DNA from: JASSUD01 sp031963005
GTDB taxonomy: Bacteria; Pseudomonadota; Gammaproteobacteria; Burkholderiales; Burkholderiaceae
DNA: 64,000 nt
Assembly: GCA_031963005.1 (NCBI GenBank)
Contig: JASSUL010000010.1
Coordinates: 1 to 64,000 of the forward strand
Direction: 5' to 3'
A model generated the notes under the pieces. The model did not search any database. It was not told the origin of the DNA and saw only the letters and a program-made list of their open reading frames with translations. This document shows, in pieces, positions 53,620-61,362 of the stretch (positions are counted from its first letter, which is position 1; each line of letters starts with the position of its first letter). The position numbers were made by a program, and so were the translations under genes.

Positions 53620-55287
53620 ATGCATATCAATGATGTATCTTCTTCGCCTATCCATAGACTTTCAGGGATTGGTTCATCTCCATCTAGAGATCCTCTCTCA
53701 GCTCAATTCACGGCCCCCTCTCCAGATTTTTCTTCGCAACAATCAAATGATTTGCAGGCGAATAGATTTCCTTCTAGTCAAACTACGCGATCGAGTAATC
53801 CGCCTAGTATTTCATCATCTTCCACTTCTAATAGGCAAGAGGAGATACATAATTTAAGGTCCCTATTAGGGCTAGATGATAGCTCCTCGAGTGGATTACC
53901 GTCTACTTATCCTGATCCAAGGCCTCCCTTTACAAATTTTCCCTCTCAACAATTAAATGATTTGCAGGCGAATAAATTTTCTTCTAGTCAAACTATGCAT
54001 GGTTGGAATACCCCTCAAGCTTTTTTCACTGGATCTTTAGGAGTTAATACAAGCTATTCTGATGTAATCATGAGTGAAGGAGCATCTAGCGCTCCCGGCC
54101 CATGCATCGATCAATCAAAGCTGGCATCGGCGCCATTCATTCAAGAAATGTCCGACGGCGCGTCTACCGATAAAGAGCCTCAGCAGTTAGCCGATCCTAA
54201 TTCTATAGATGAGCATCCTTTCCAGAGAGGCTATGAAGATGACAAAATAATTAAATATTCTGTGGAAAAAGACGCATATATAACCTATGATGAAATTGGA
54301 AATAAAAATATAGAAGCAACAACAAGTCTAAAATTTCAGCCTTACCCTTCTGTCGTTCCTCTATCTAATAATATTAATCCAGGTATAAATTCAGAAATTA
54401 TTGCTGAATTAATTGATAAAGGATATTTTGCAACATTAATAATAAATAATCTAATCGAGCGAGCACGGAATAATGGGAGAAAACTTGCATACACAAGTGC
54501 CGAGCAACAGATTTATGGCGCCATTAGAAATAATATCTATAAAGACAGATTAAATAACAATAATAATATTGCAAAACAAAACCAATTCACTGCGCTGTCT
54601 AATGATATTAATCCAGGTGTCAACTCAAAGTTTATTGCTGAATCAATTGATAAAGGGGATTCTACAATATTAATAATAGATAATTTAATAGAAAAAGCAC
54701 AGGGTAATAGGGTAAAGCTTAAACGAAAAAGTTTTAAACAACAGATTTATAACGCCACTAGAAATAATATCTATAGAGATAGGTTGAATAAAAATGATAA
54801 TATCGGAAAACAAAACCAATCTGCCGTACTGTCTAATAATATTAATCCAGGTGTGAATTCAAAAATTATTGCTGAGTTAATTGATAAAGGATATTCTGCG
54901 ATATTAATAATAAATAATCTAATGGAACGAGCGCAGAATAATGGGATAAAACTTGTGCACAAAAGAGCTGAGCAACATATTTCTAATGCAATTAGAAATA
55001 ATATTTATAAAGAAAGATTAAATAGAAATAATAATATTGCAAAACAAAACCAATCCGCCATACTGTCTAATAATATTAATCCAGGTGTATATTCAAAGAT
55101 TATTGCTGAATCAATTAATAAAGGGGATTCTACAATATTAATAATAGAGAATTTAGTCGAAAAGGCACAGAATAATGGGGTAGAGCTTAAGCGAACAAGT
55201 GCTAAACAACAGATTTATAACGCTACTAGAAATAACATCTATAGGGATAGGTTAAATAACAATGATAATATTATTAAACAAAGATAA
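53620..55287 (+). CDS. Protein with four 78-residue helical repeats
   Basis: A 555-residue protein without a family I recognise. The first about 190 residues are Ser/Pro-rich, contain a duplicated segment (SSQQSNDLQANRFPSSQT and PSQQLNDLQANKFSSSQT) and look like a disordered secretion-type N-terminus. From about residue 247 to the end there are four tandem repeats of 78 residues, each starting LSNNINPG, continuing IIAELIDKGYSAILIINNL, and ending RNNIYKDRLNNN-NIAKQNQ. Repeats 1 and 3 resemble each other (ELIDKGY), as do 2 and 4 (ES-I-KGDSTILII, ATRNNIYRDRLN), so a two-repeat block was duplicated. Each repeat predicts three or four helices, loosely like the helical part of recombinase domains. 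Conserved Asn and Arg residues could contact nucleic acid, but that is speculation. Confidence 0.7.
   Translation: MHINDVSSSPIHRLSGIGSSPSRDPLSAQFTAPSPDFSSQQSNDLQANRFPSSQTTRSSNPPSISSSSTSNRQEEIHNLRSLLGLDDSSSSGLPSTYPDPRPPFTNFPSQQLNDLQANKFSSSQTMHGWNTPQAFFTGSLGVNTSYSDVIMSEGASSAPGPCIDQSKLASAPFIQEMSDGASTDKEPQQLADPNSIDEHPFQRGYEDDKIIKYSVEKDAYITYDEIGNKNIEATTSLKFQPYPSVVPLSNNINPGINSEIIAELIDKGYFATLIINNLIERARNNGRKLAYTSAEQQIYGAIRNNIYKDRLNNNNNIAKQNQFTALSNDINPGVNSKFIAESIDKGDSTILIIDNLIEKAQGNRVKLKRKSFKQQIYNATRNNIYRDRLNKNDNIGKQNQSAVLSNNINPGVNSKIIAELIDKGYSAILIINNLMERAQNNGIKLVHKRAEQHISNAIRNNIYKERLNRNNNIAKQNQSAILSNNINPGVYSKIIAESINKGDSTILIIENLVEKAQNNGVELKRTSAKQQIYNATRNNIYRDRLNNNDNIIKQR
54358..55287 (+). repeat. 234-bp tandem repeats, four copies
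   Basis: Four in-frame units begin near 54361, 54595, 54829 and 55063, each opening with CTGTCTAATAATATTAATCC or a close variant. Period is 234 bases. The alternating similarity (1 with 3, 2 with 4) shows duplication of a 468-base block. Confidence 0.9.
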
Positions 55288-55607
55288 TTATTTTTATACT
55301 TAATGATATTCATTCAATAATGAAAGTATTGTTTTATCCTTAATCGACAGGAAAATTTCACAAAAGGAATAAAAAGCAATCTAATATCTCTCGCACAGAG
55401 TAATGGTGAATAGTTTAAATACAAAAGTGTTTATAAAGATATTGATTTTGCCACTCAAGCATACCCTCTATGCCATCTCATTACACACGAATCACCGCGG
55501 CGCCAGCTTTTTGTGTTTTATAGAGAGCCAAGACAGCCTGAGAGAGGGACTGCATACCAGTTCATGATATTTCTCTATAAAAGGTCATCAGCTGGGAGAG
55601 GGTCACA
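55288..55607. other. Intergenic stretch with possible decayed coding
   Basis: No intact gene. On the minus strand a broken frame reads SLSQAVLALYKTQKAGAAVI, which looks like real protein sequence, but I cannot place it in a family. Confidence 0.4.
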
Positions 55608-55610
55608 GGG

Positions 55611-55822
55611 CCAAGCTATTCTGGTGGAGAATTCCATTTAAATTGTGCATGAGAGGGGATTATTCCGGGTCATCGAGCGAGTGCTTATTGCTGGTAGATA
55701 GGGGATTTTTTGTAAAAATACCCTTCATAGCAGAAATTACAGAGGTATTTGCCATAGCATGGAACGATACACTCCTCCAATTGCGCATGCGTGTAGAAGC
55801 GTCTGTTGCGCGCGCATCGTGA
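55611..55822. repeat. 170-210-bp dispersed repeat, copy B
   Basis: Second copy of the repeat at 47861-48030. It carries about 40 extra bases (TGCTGGTAGATAGGGGATTT and beyond) in the middle. Its right end is joined directly to the truncated recombinase-associated gene, with a G9 tract at 55831-55839 just beyond. Confidence 0.8.
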
Positions 55823-56107
55823 GTGTGCGGGGGGGGGGTGGGGATGTCCTCGTAAAATCGCCTCTACGATATCCGGCGCCAGGAAGATTAGCCGCAAGGT
55901 TTCATTAATCCAGCTACGGTCTAGTTTTTCTTGCTTTGCGAGCTCTATGACATCTTTGACCTTTCCTTCATCCAGCCGTTGTTGCCAATAAAAGCTTTTG
56001 CCCAGCATACACACTAAGGTCAGATCCAAGCGAGGCTTTGGCGCCGTGGCTTCCTCAGGCCGTAGTAGCAAGGTGCGATTTTCTCGCGACGCAAAAGTCA
56101 AAGGCAT
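55685..56107 (-). pseudogene. Recombinase-associated helix-turn-helix protein, 3' truncated
   Basis: The first about 90 residues read RLDLTLVCMLGKSFYWQQRL, VIELAKQEKLDRSWINETLR and LIFLAPDIVEAILRG. This matches a family I associate with serine-recombinase elements and phage-like islands (conserved ...RVDxTLVKALARAFRW... and ...LAPDIVEAILDG...). After ILRG the similarity ends and the frame runs into the dispersed repeat. The gene has therefore lost its 3' end, presumably with the rest of an integrative element. Confidence 0.65.
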
Positions 56108-56199
56108 CCTCCATGGAAGGGGAGGGCGGTGTCGGGTTGCTGATTTTCAATGATGAGCTGATGGGGCGCTGCGAGCTCTTGCGCGATATGCTGCCAGCC

Positions 56200-56625
56200 T
56201 CAATGAGCAAAAAATGTGGTCCACACAGGCGATAGATAAAACAACAGCAGTACCCGTATTACTTCGCCATGAATCATGCCCCATATAATGCTTATGTTAC
56301 TCATCCCAGCGGTTACCCCTAAGATGGGCAATAACCAATACGAACTTCCTTTAGGCGCAGCTTGTGTCAATATAATTCGCCATGACTCCAGCAACGGCTG
56401 GCGAAATGCAATCAGCGCAAAACAACATGTCACTAGCCCAATAAGCGCCGCAGCTAAAGCACCTGATAAACCCAACGCAGCTAATTGGCGTAGCGGATAC
56501 TAAATCACCCCCCAAATCGATGCGCCAACAATCAAAGCAAACGTTGGCCACTGTGCCTGACGATTTAAAAGTAAAGCAGCAAAAAATGTTGCTGTTTCCT
56601 GCGTACCGTATTGCTTAACTCTCAT
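56200..56625 (-). pseudogene. EamA/DMT-family transporter with amber codon
   Basis: From ATG 56625 the frame reads TFALIVGASIWGVI, then TAG, then YPLRQLAALGLSGALAAALI. In the family the interrupted position is normally Trp (GVIWYP), so a TGG to TAG change explains it. Helices continue (AAALIGLVTCCFALIAF, YWLLPILGVTAGMSNISIIW, VIRVLLLFYLSPVWTTFFAH) and then stop at 56200, less than halfway through the ten-helix protein. It is broken twice, by nonsense and by truncation. Confidence 0.8.
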
Positions 56626-56671
56626 ATTTCGCCTTTATTGCACCTTGGTAATCTTGTGACGGATGCAAGCT

Positions 56672-57421
56672 TCAACGGTGCCGATGTACATGCAGCGGAG
56701 CAAATGATTGCGCGACAGGCATGAGTTCAAGCGTGTTGATATTGACATGGGCAGGGCGTGTGGCAGCCCAATAGATTGTTTCTGCAACATCTTCTGCAGT
56801 TAGAGGCTGGGTGTCTTGATAAGGCATAGAGGCTTTTTCGGCATCTCCCTTAAACCGTACTTGGGAGAACTCGGTGCCGCTACATAAACCTGGTTCAATA
56901 TTGGTCACCCGTAATGCCGTACCGGATAAATCTGCACGTAGATTTAAACTGAATTGCCGCACAAAGGCTTTACTCGCTCCATAGATATTGCTGCCTGGAT
57001 AAGCGTAGTTACCAGCGATGGAGCCAAGGTTAATGATATGACCACGATTACGCTGCACCATGCCAGGCAGACAAGCATGGGTGATATGCACTAAGCCGCT
57101 GATGTTTGTATCGATCATGGTCTGCCAGTCTTTTAGATGCGCTTGTTGGGCTGGCTCAAGGCCAAGCGCCAGACCTGCATTGTTTACCAGTACATCTACC
57201 TCAGCAAAGTCTGGCGGCAGTGTTTCAAGCAATTTGGCAATCATGTCAGGCTGACACAGATCGAGTGTAACGGGTAATAAAGTTGAGCCTAGCTCGTCGG
57301 CGAGGGATTGCAAAAGATGGGTGCGGCGCGCTGCGGCAATAACGCGATGCCCAGCGAGCACGAACATTTTTGCAATGGCAATACCAAATCCGCTAGAAGC
57401 GCCTGTGACTAATACGATCAT
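56672..57421 (-). CDS. ydfG: YdfG-type short-chain dehydrogenase
   Basis: An NADP-dependent SDR likely acting on 3-hydroxy acids or malonic semialdehyde, as E. coli YdfG does. 249 residues. The cofactor motif TGASSGFGIAIAKMF, the NNAG structural motif (VLVNNAGLALGLEP) and catalytic Ser and YGASK (NLGSIAGNYAYPGSNIYGAS, K following) are present. NIEPGLCSGTEFSQVRFKGD and WAATRPAHVNINTLELMPV are YdfG-specific as I know the family. It appears intact although both neighbours are pseudogenes. It may be a recent acquisition with the DMT transporter. Confidence 0.85.
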   Translation of the reverse strand: MIVLVTGASSGFGIAIAKMFVLAGHRVIAAARRTHLLQSLADELGSTLLPVTLDLCQPDMIAKLLETLPPDFAEVDVLVNNAGLALGLEPAQQAHLKDWQTMIDTNISGLVHITHACLPGMVQRNRGHIINLGSIAGNYAYPGSNIYGASKAFVRQFSLNLRADLSGTALRVTNIEPGLCSGTEFSQVRFKGDAEKASMPYQDTQPLTAEDVAETIYWAATRPAHVNINTLELMPVAQSFAPLHVHRHR

Positions 57422-57450
57422 TTTTACTTTAATCCATCATCGTTGTTCGT

Positions 57451-57494
57451 GGGTTGGGGTGATGAATTGAACTAAATACAGAACCCCAACATGC
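57451..57494. repeat. Short copy of the GTTGGGGTTC element
   Basis: GGGTTGGGGTGATGAATTGA at one end, then ACTAAATACAGAACCCCAAC. In reverse it matches the module at 43188-43222 and 15580-15620. This is the smallest copy in the window. Confidence 0.75.
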
Positions 57495-58147
57495 ATACCA
57501 AGCCACTCTAATATCTTTCTGCTCAGAGACCGTGAACGGGGTTGTAGAAACGCAAGCCTCGCATTAACACTGACTTCAAGCTGATTGAATACTTTTGGCT
57601 ATTACTAGGGCTGGAATTGTAAGGTTGTGGCATGGGCGATGTCCACAACATGAAAGCAAGCCTTTTGGATACCTGTTGCTCTAGCCTTTGTAACTCTGCT
57701 TCATTTTTTGACACTCAGATAAATAAGATAGCGTTACCCATAAGCGTGTCCTTTAAAGCGTCGACCGCTGCAATTTTGTCTTTGGCATTTTCATCCATTT
57801 TTATCTATGTATGTGAAAAATTAAGTTCAATCTTATAAGTAGTGCTGCTGATTTTAACTGTGAATAGATTGACAAATAAAATTGCAGAGTTAATTATTTC
57901 ATTAATAACTTACAACTCATCAAAATCTTATAACTATTCAGAAGATAGAAAAACAAGATATATATGAAATAAATAAAAACAGAGTTTTTGGTATGGTCTG
58001 GATTTTAAATTTTCTTATTAACCCTCCTTAGTCTTCCTCGACATAATAAAAAACTGCATTTGTGAGAGGTGGGCCTATTGATTTTTTTTAAGCAAAAAAG
58101 AGAGAAGAGGAGAAAATGCAGAGAAGACATAAAAAACATGTTTTTGA
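57495..58147. other. Intergenic AT-rich stretch
   Basis: 650 bases without a supportable gene. Two overlapping open frames at 57523-57838 on opposite strands look non-coding. Confidence 0.4.
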
Positions 58148-58753
58148 TCGCTCTATCACCCAACAGGTGCGGTATGCACTACTGGCGACTGGAAAGCATT
58201 GATTGAAATTGCGGATCGTTTCAATTGCGATATCGTTGCAGATGAGGAATATCGATTTTTACCGTATGACGCAGCTAGCCATTACTCCGACACAGGAAAT
58301 GAAATGGGCCTGAAATGGCTAGCAAGCATGCTTGGCCCAGAATATACCGTCCATCCAATCAGCTCAGATCTTTATTCATCAGTTCATATCGATTCCACAC
58401 TTTGCCTACTTCAGTCCGGGCTCATTCTGGCTAACCCAGAGAGAGTGAAGAGTTTGGAATTACTTCCCAAACCTCTTCAGAGTTGGAAGGTTATTTTCGC
58501 ACCAGACATGGTTGAGTGTTCTTACTCAGAAATGGAGCCTATATCCTCTAAATGGCTTGGCATGAATCTCCTCATGCTCGCGCCTGATCTCGCAGTAGTT
58601 GATGCGGACCAGACCCCATTAATTAAGTTACTAGAGCAGCACAAGATAAACGTGTTACCTCTTAAATTGCGACATGGGCGGACATTAGGAGGAGGATTTC
58701 ACTGTATTACGCTGGATGTGAAACGCTCTGGAAAATTGGAAAAATACTTTTAA
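58148..58753 (+). pseudogene. Aminotransferase/amidinotransferase fusion remnant
   Basis: The frame starts after a TGA at 58145 without a normal start. Its first part, HPTGAVCTTGDWKALIEIAD then DIVADEEYRFLPYD, is the PLP-domain core of a class I aminotransferase. From about GLKWLASMLGPEY it becomes the C-terminal half of a glycine/inosamine-type amidinotransferase: HIDSTLCLLQSGLILANPER with the catalytic His and TLGGGFHCITLDV with the catalytic Cys. Neither domain is complete; the aminotransferase lacks its lysine region and the amidinotransferase its N-terminal Asp. A deletion has therefore joined two formerly separate, probably adjacent, biosynthetic genes. The first ATG/GTG/TTG is the TTG at 58199. 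Confidence 0.75.
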
Positions 58754-58943
58754 TAGGCTGATCCCCTACATTCTGCCACTCCCCCTTTAAAGCCTTTGAG
58801 TATTTCTCTGAAATTTGCTGAGATGGTCTTCTGAGGATCTTTCGTGGGTTAAATGGAGGAGCAAGGCAGGACAGAAATCCATAGCCCATGGTTAGATGCA
58901 CTGACTCTAAAAATTTGGATAGGGTAACGACTTAGTTTATTCA

Positions 58944-59117
58944 TCAAATTACAAGTTTGCCTGCTCGCGCCGCTTGAACCCAATCTCTAAAGGTTCCAGC
59001 CGGTATCAGTAATTGTTGGGATGCGGCTGCAATTGTTAATCCCTGTTCTAAAACTAGCTTCACTGCTTGAGCATGAAATTCGGGGGTATAGACGCTCTTC
59101 GGTAATTTCTGTTTCAT
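58944..59117 (-). pseudogene. IS3-family OrfA transposase fragment
   Basis: From ATG 59117 the frame reads MKQKLPKSVYTPEFHAQAVK, LVLEQGLTIAAASQQL and IPAGTFRDWVQAARAGKL, then stops. This is the helix-turn-helix half of an IS3-group OrfA. The remainder and OrfB are missing. Just upstream, GTGTCCACTTTTTTC at about 59153-59167 looks like an IS end, and the composition changes beyond it. Confidence 0.8.
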
Positions 59118-59164
59118 AGACTCTTCCGTTTCTACTACATTTTAACGAAACTTCCGTGTCCACT

Positions 59165-59475
59165 TTTTTCTGCCAGGGTCACAAACTGATGGTGGTGAAT
59201 AACAGCATGAACGCTGATTTTACATCATACAAACCAGGGGAGCTTACCGGCTGGCTGACGCAGCATGTTGGTGCGGGAGCGCGTTTGCTCGATCTGAGCC
59301 AGGCCGGGTTTCGTCCGGTTGGCGGACGTCTGTTCGCCGCTGAAAGCAGGGAGCCGCCGCAATGGTGATTTATAAAGATGCGACGGGGCAGACTATCAGC
59401 TTCTATATACGACCGCCCGATTCACCCCAGCAACTGCTTGCCGTTATTGTTCGCGCAATTAATGGCCCGACATAA
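59165..59475 (+). pseudogene. Transmembrane anti-sigma factor C-terminal fragment
   Basis: ELTGWLTQHVGAGARLLDLS and GFRPVGGRLFA, then after a frameshift near 59350-59360 AMVIYKDATGQTISFYIRP and AVIVRAING. Together these form the periplasmic end of ChrR/RseA-like membrane anti-sigma factors (L..WL...L, GGRLL, YxDxxGxRxxLYxR). The 5' part has been cut at the IS3 end. Codon use and composition look enterobacterial or pseudomonad rather than like the rest of the window. Confidence 0.6.
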
Positions 59476-59610
59476 CACCACTGGCATCCCGAACGGTATA
59501 GCGCGGGACGCCTAAAAAAATAAATTTATTTTTTAGGGAATAAATCTCCGTCAGGAACCTCTATAACACAGAGTGAAAATTAATTAGTCAGTCAACTAAA
59601 GGTCATCGCT

Positions 59611-60630
59611 ATGAAAAAAATCCAACCGTACATTCTGGCTTTTTTAGCCGGAAGTGTTCTGCTCACCAGTGTTTCTTTTTCTGCTATTGCAGCAGAAGTT
59701 TCTGCAACCAGTGATATTACCCATAAGCCGAGTTTTGATGCCAATATTCATAATAATACTCTGGCCATTAGCCCGGATGAAAAAATGGCTGTTGTCGCCA
59801 GAAGCGGGCGACCAGAGGTCATCATTTACGATCTGGATAGTGGCAAAGTACGTGATGTGCTGACAAATTATATTACGCCGCGGAATATTGTTTTTGCGCC
59901 TGACGGAAAAACTTTTTTTGTCTCGGACAGTAGTCTTGGGCTGGTTGTTCGGATAGATGCCAGAACATTAAAAACGGTCACCCAATATGCCATCGGACCA
60001 GGCGCCTTCGGCACGGTACTGAATAAAGATGGTAAGACGCTTTATATTAATAATGAGGCCAGCAATTCAGTCGTCAGTCTAAATACCGAGACGGGCGTGG
60101 CTAATGCGGTTATTACCGGGTTTTCCCAACCACGGCAGGGCGTTCGTCTTTCCCCGGATGGTAAAACGCTTTTTGTGACCAACTTCCTGGGCGATAAAAT
60201 TACGCTTGTTGACACTGCCAGTAACCAGATTTTAAACGAAATTACCGGATTTAGTAAAATCCGCGCCATCTCGGTAACGGCTGATGGCAGGACCCTTTTC
60301 GCTGCCAACAGCGGCAGCAACACGATTGCAGTTGTAGATATCGCGACACGTAAAATCACGGCCACTATTCCGGTTGGACAAGAGCCTTACGGCGCTGCGT
60401 TGTCACCTGATGGTAAGTTTATTTACAGCGGCAATCTGGCTGATAATAGCGTTTCTGTAATTGATGTTGCCACACTCAAGGTTGTCGCGACAATAAAGGG
60501 ATTTGACGAGCCGCGACAGGCCATCGCGTTCACCCGTGATAACCGTTATGCCTATGTACTAAATAAAGATCTGAGTTTATCCAGAATTGAACGTAGCACG
60601 CAACATGTTGTATCCACAATCAAGAATTAA
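59611..60630 (+). CDS. Periplasmic YVTN/YncE-type beta-propeller protein
   Basis: 339 residues with a Sec signal peptide (AFLAGSVLLTSVSFSAIAA, cleavage after about residue 28). The rest is a series of about seven beta-propeller blades with the YVTN signature (SPDGKTLFVTNFLGDKITLV, TADGRTLFAANSGSNTIAVV, SPDGKFIYSGNLADNSVSVI). It resembles E. coli YncE and related proteins of enteric bacteria. Such propellers act as binding scaffolds; YncE binds DNA in vitro, but the role here is unknown. AAAGG lies eight bases before the ATG. It is intact, and its neighbours are remnants. Recent arrival from an enteric-like donor is likely. Confidence 0.85.
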   Translation: MKKIQPYILAFLAGSVLLTSVSFSAIAAEVSATSDITHKPSFDANIHNNTLAISPDEKMAVVARSGRPEVIIYDLDSGKVRDVLTNYITPRNIVFAPDGKTFFVSDSSLGLVVRIDARTLKTVTQYAIGPGAFGTVLNKDGKTLYINNEASNSVVSLNTETGVANAVITGFSQPRQGVRLSPDGKTLFVTNFLGDKITLVDTASNQILNEITGFSKIRAISVTADGRTLFAANSGSNTIAVVDIATRKITATIPVGQEPYGAALSPDGKFIYSGNLADNSVSVIDVATLKVVATIKGFDEPRQAIAFTRDNRYAYVLNKDLSLSRIERSTQHVVSTIKN

Positions 60631-60634
60631 TCTA

Positions 60635-60667
60635 TATTATTATTAATTTTTTAAAATTAATAATATA
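60635..60667. terminator. AT-only palindrome after the propeller gene
   Basis: TATTATTAATTTT and its inverted form AAAATTAATAATA, directly after the stop. It is weak as a terminator because it has no G or C. About 120 bases of extremely AT-rich DNA follow. Confidence 0.4.
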
Positions 60668-60881
60668 AAATAATAGAATTATTGATAAAATATTTAAATA
60701 ATATTAAAATTATAAAATAAAGGGAAAATAGTTATATTTTTATATTATGCGAAAATAAATTTAAAGGTAATGGTTCTAAACATGGGTTGACCACCGCAGC
60801 CCCCGTTCTTGGGATAGAAGGCCCGACGAGGGCTGCCATGGACAACCCTGCGCCTGAATTTATTTAAAGTAATTAAAAGTC

Positions 60882-61195
60882 CGACATCTCAACTTTGCTG
60901 CCCCTACGACATCTGAACTTTGCCTTGACATTGATGTAATACCAAAGTTGTAATGTCGCATGGCATGCTTTCACTCCTTCATATAGGAGCGTGGCATGGC
61001 GGCACCAAATTTGATGGCAGTGACCATCCTTGGTTTGAGGATCGAGGCCCTGCTTGTACTTTGCTGGTATATATCGACGATGCCACTAGCCGCCTTATGC
61101 ACCTGCACTTTACTCCTACTGAATCCGCCTACTATTTTTACATGGTGCGAGCCACGCCGTGTAACGCATTCACTGACTACAGTATGACCGTGTGA
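60882..61195 (+). pseudogene. DDE transposase fragment (ISNCY/IS481-like) with end repeats
   Basis: CGACATCTCAACTTTGC at 60882 and CGACATCTGAACTTTGC at 60907 are direct repeats, with an inverted copy at 60943-60958, like transposase binding sites at an IS end. The frame from ATG 60953 then jumps into FDGSDHPWFEDRG and TLLVYIDDATSRLMHLHFTP, the first part of an integrase-fold catalytic core with its Asp residues. It breaks off before the catalytic Glu. The helix-turn-helix region is missing, so there is an internal deletion. Confidence 0.75.
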
Positions 61196-61362
61196 TTTAT
61201 CTGCTTAACGACACCGTTGAAACCTGCAAGTTGATTAATCAATAATATGAACGTCATTTAAGTTTCTGCAGTAAAAAGTGACTGTACGTCAAAATCGGGT
61301 AGGGTCACTGCTTCTTCAAAAACTGTATCAATTTTCAATTGCTGTTGACACCACGAGGTTCC

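Noticed and set aside
54358..55287. TAL/BAT-type DNA-binding repeats
   Set aside because: Repeat length is 78, not 33-35, and there is no hypervariable residue pair; only the general layout is similar.
57523..57838. Overlapping 63- and 68-codon frames on opposite strands
   Set aside because: No conserved motif or ribosome site; probably non-coding.
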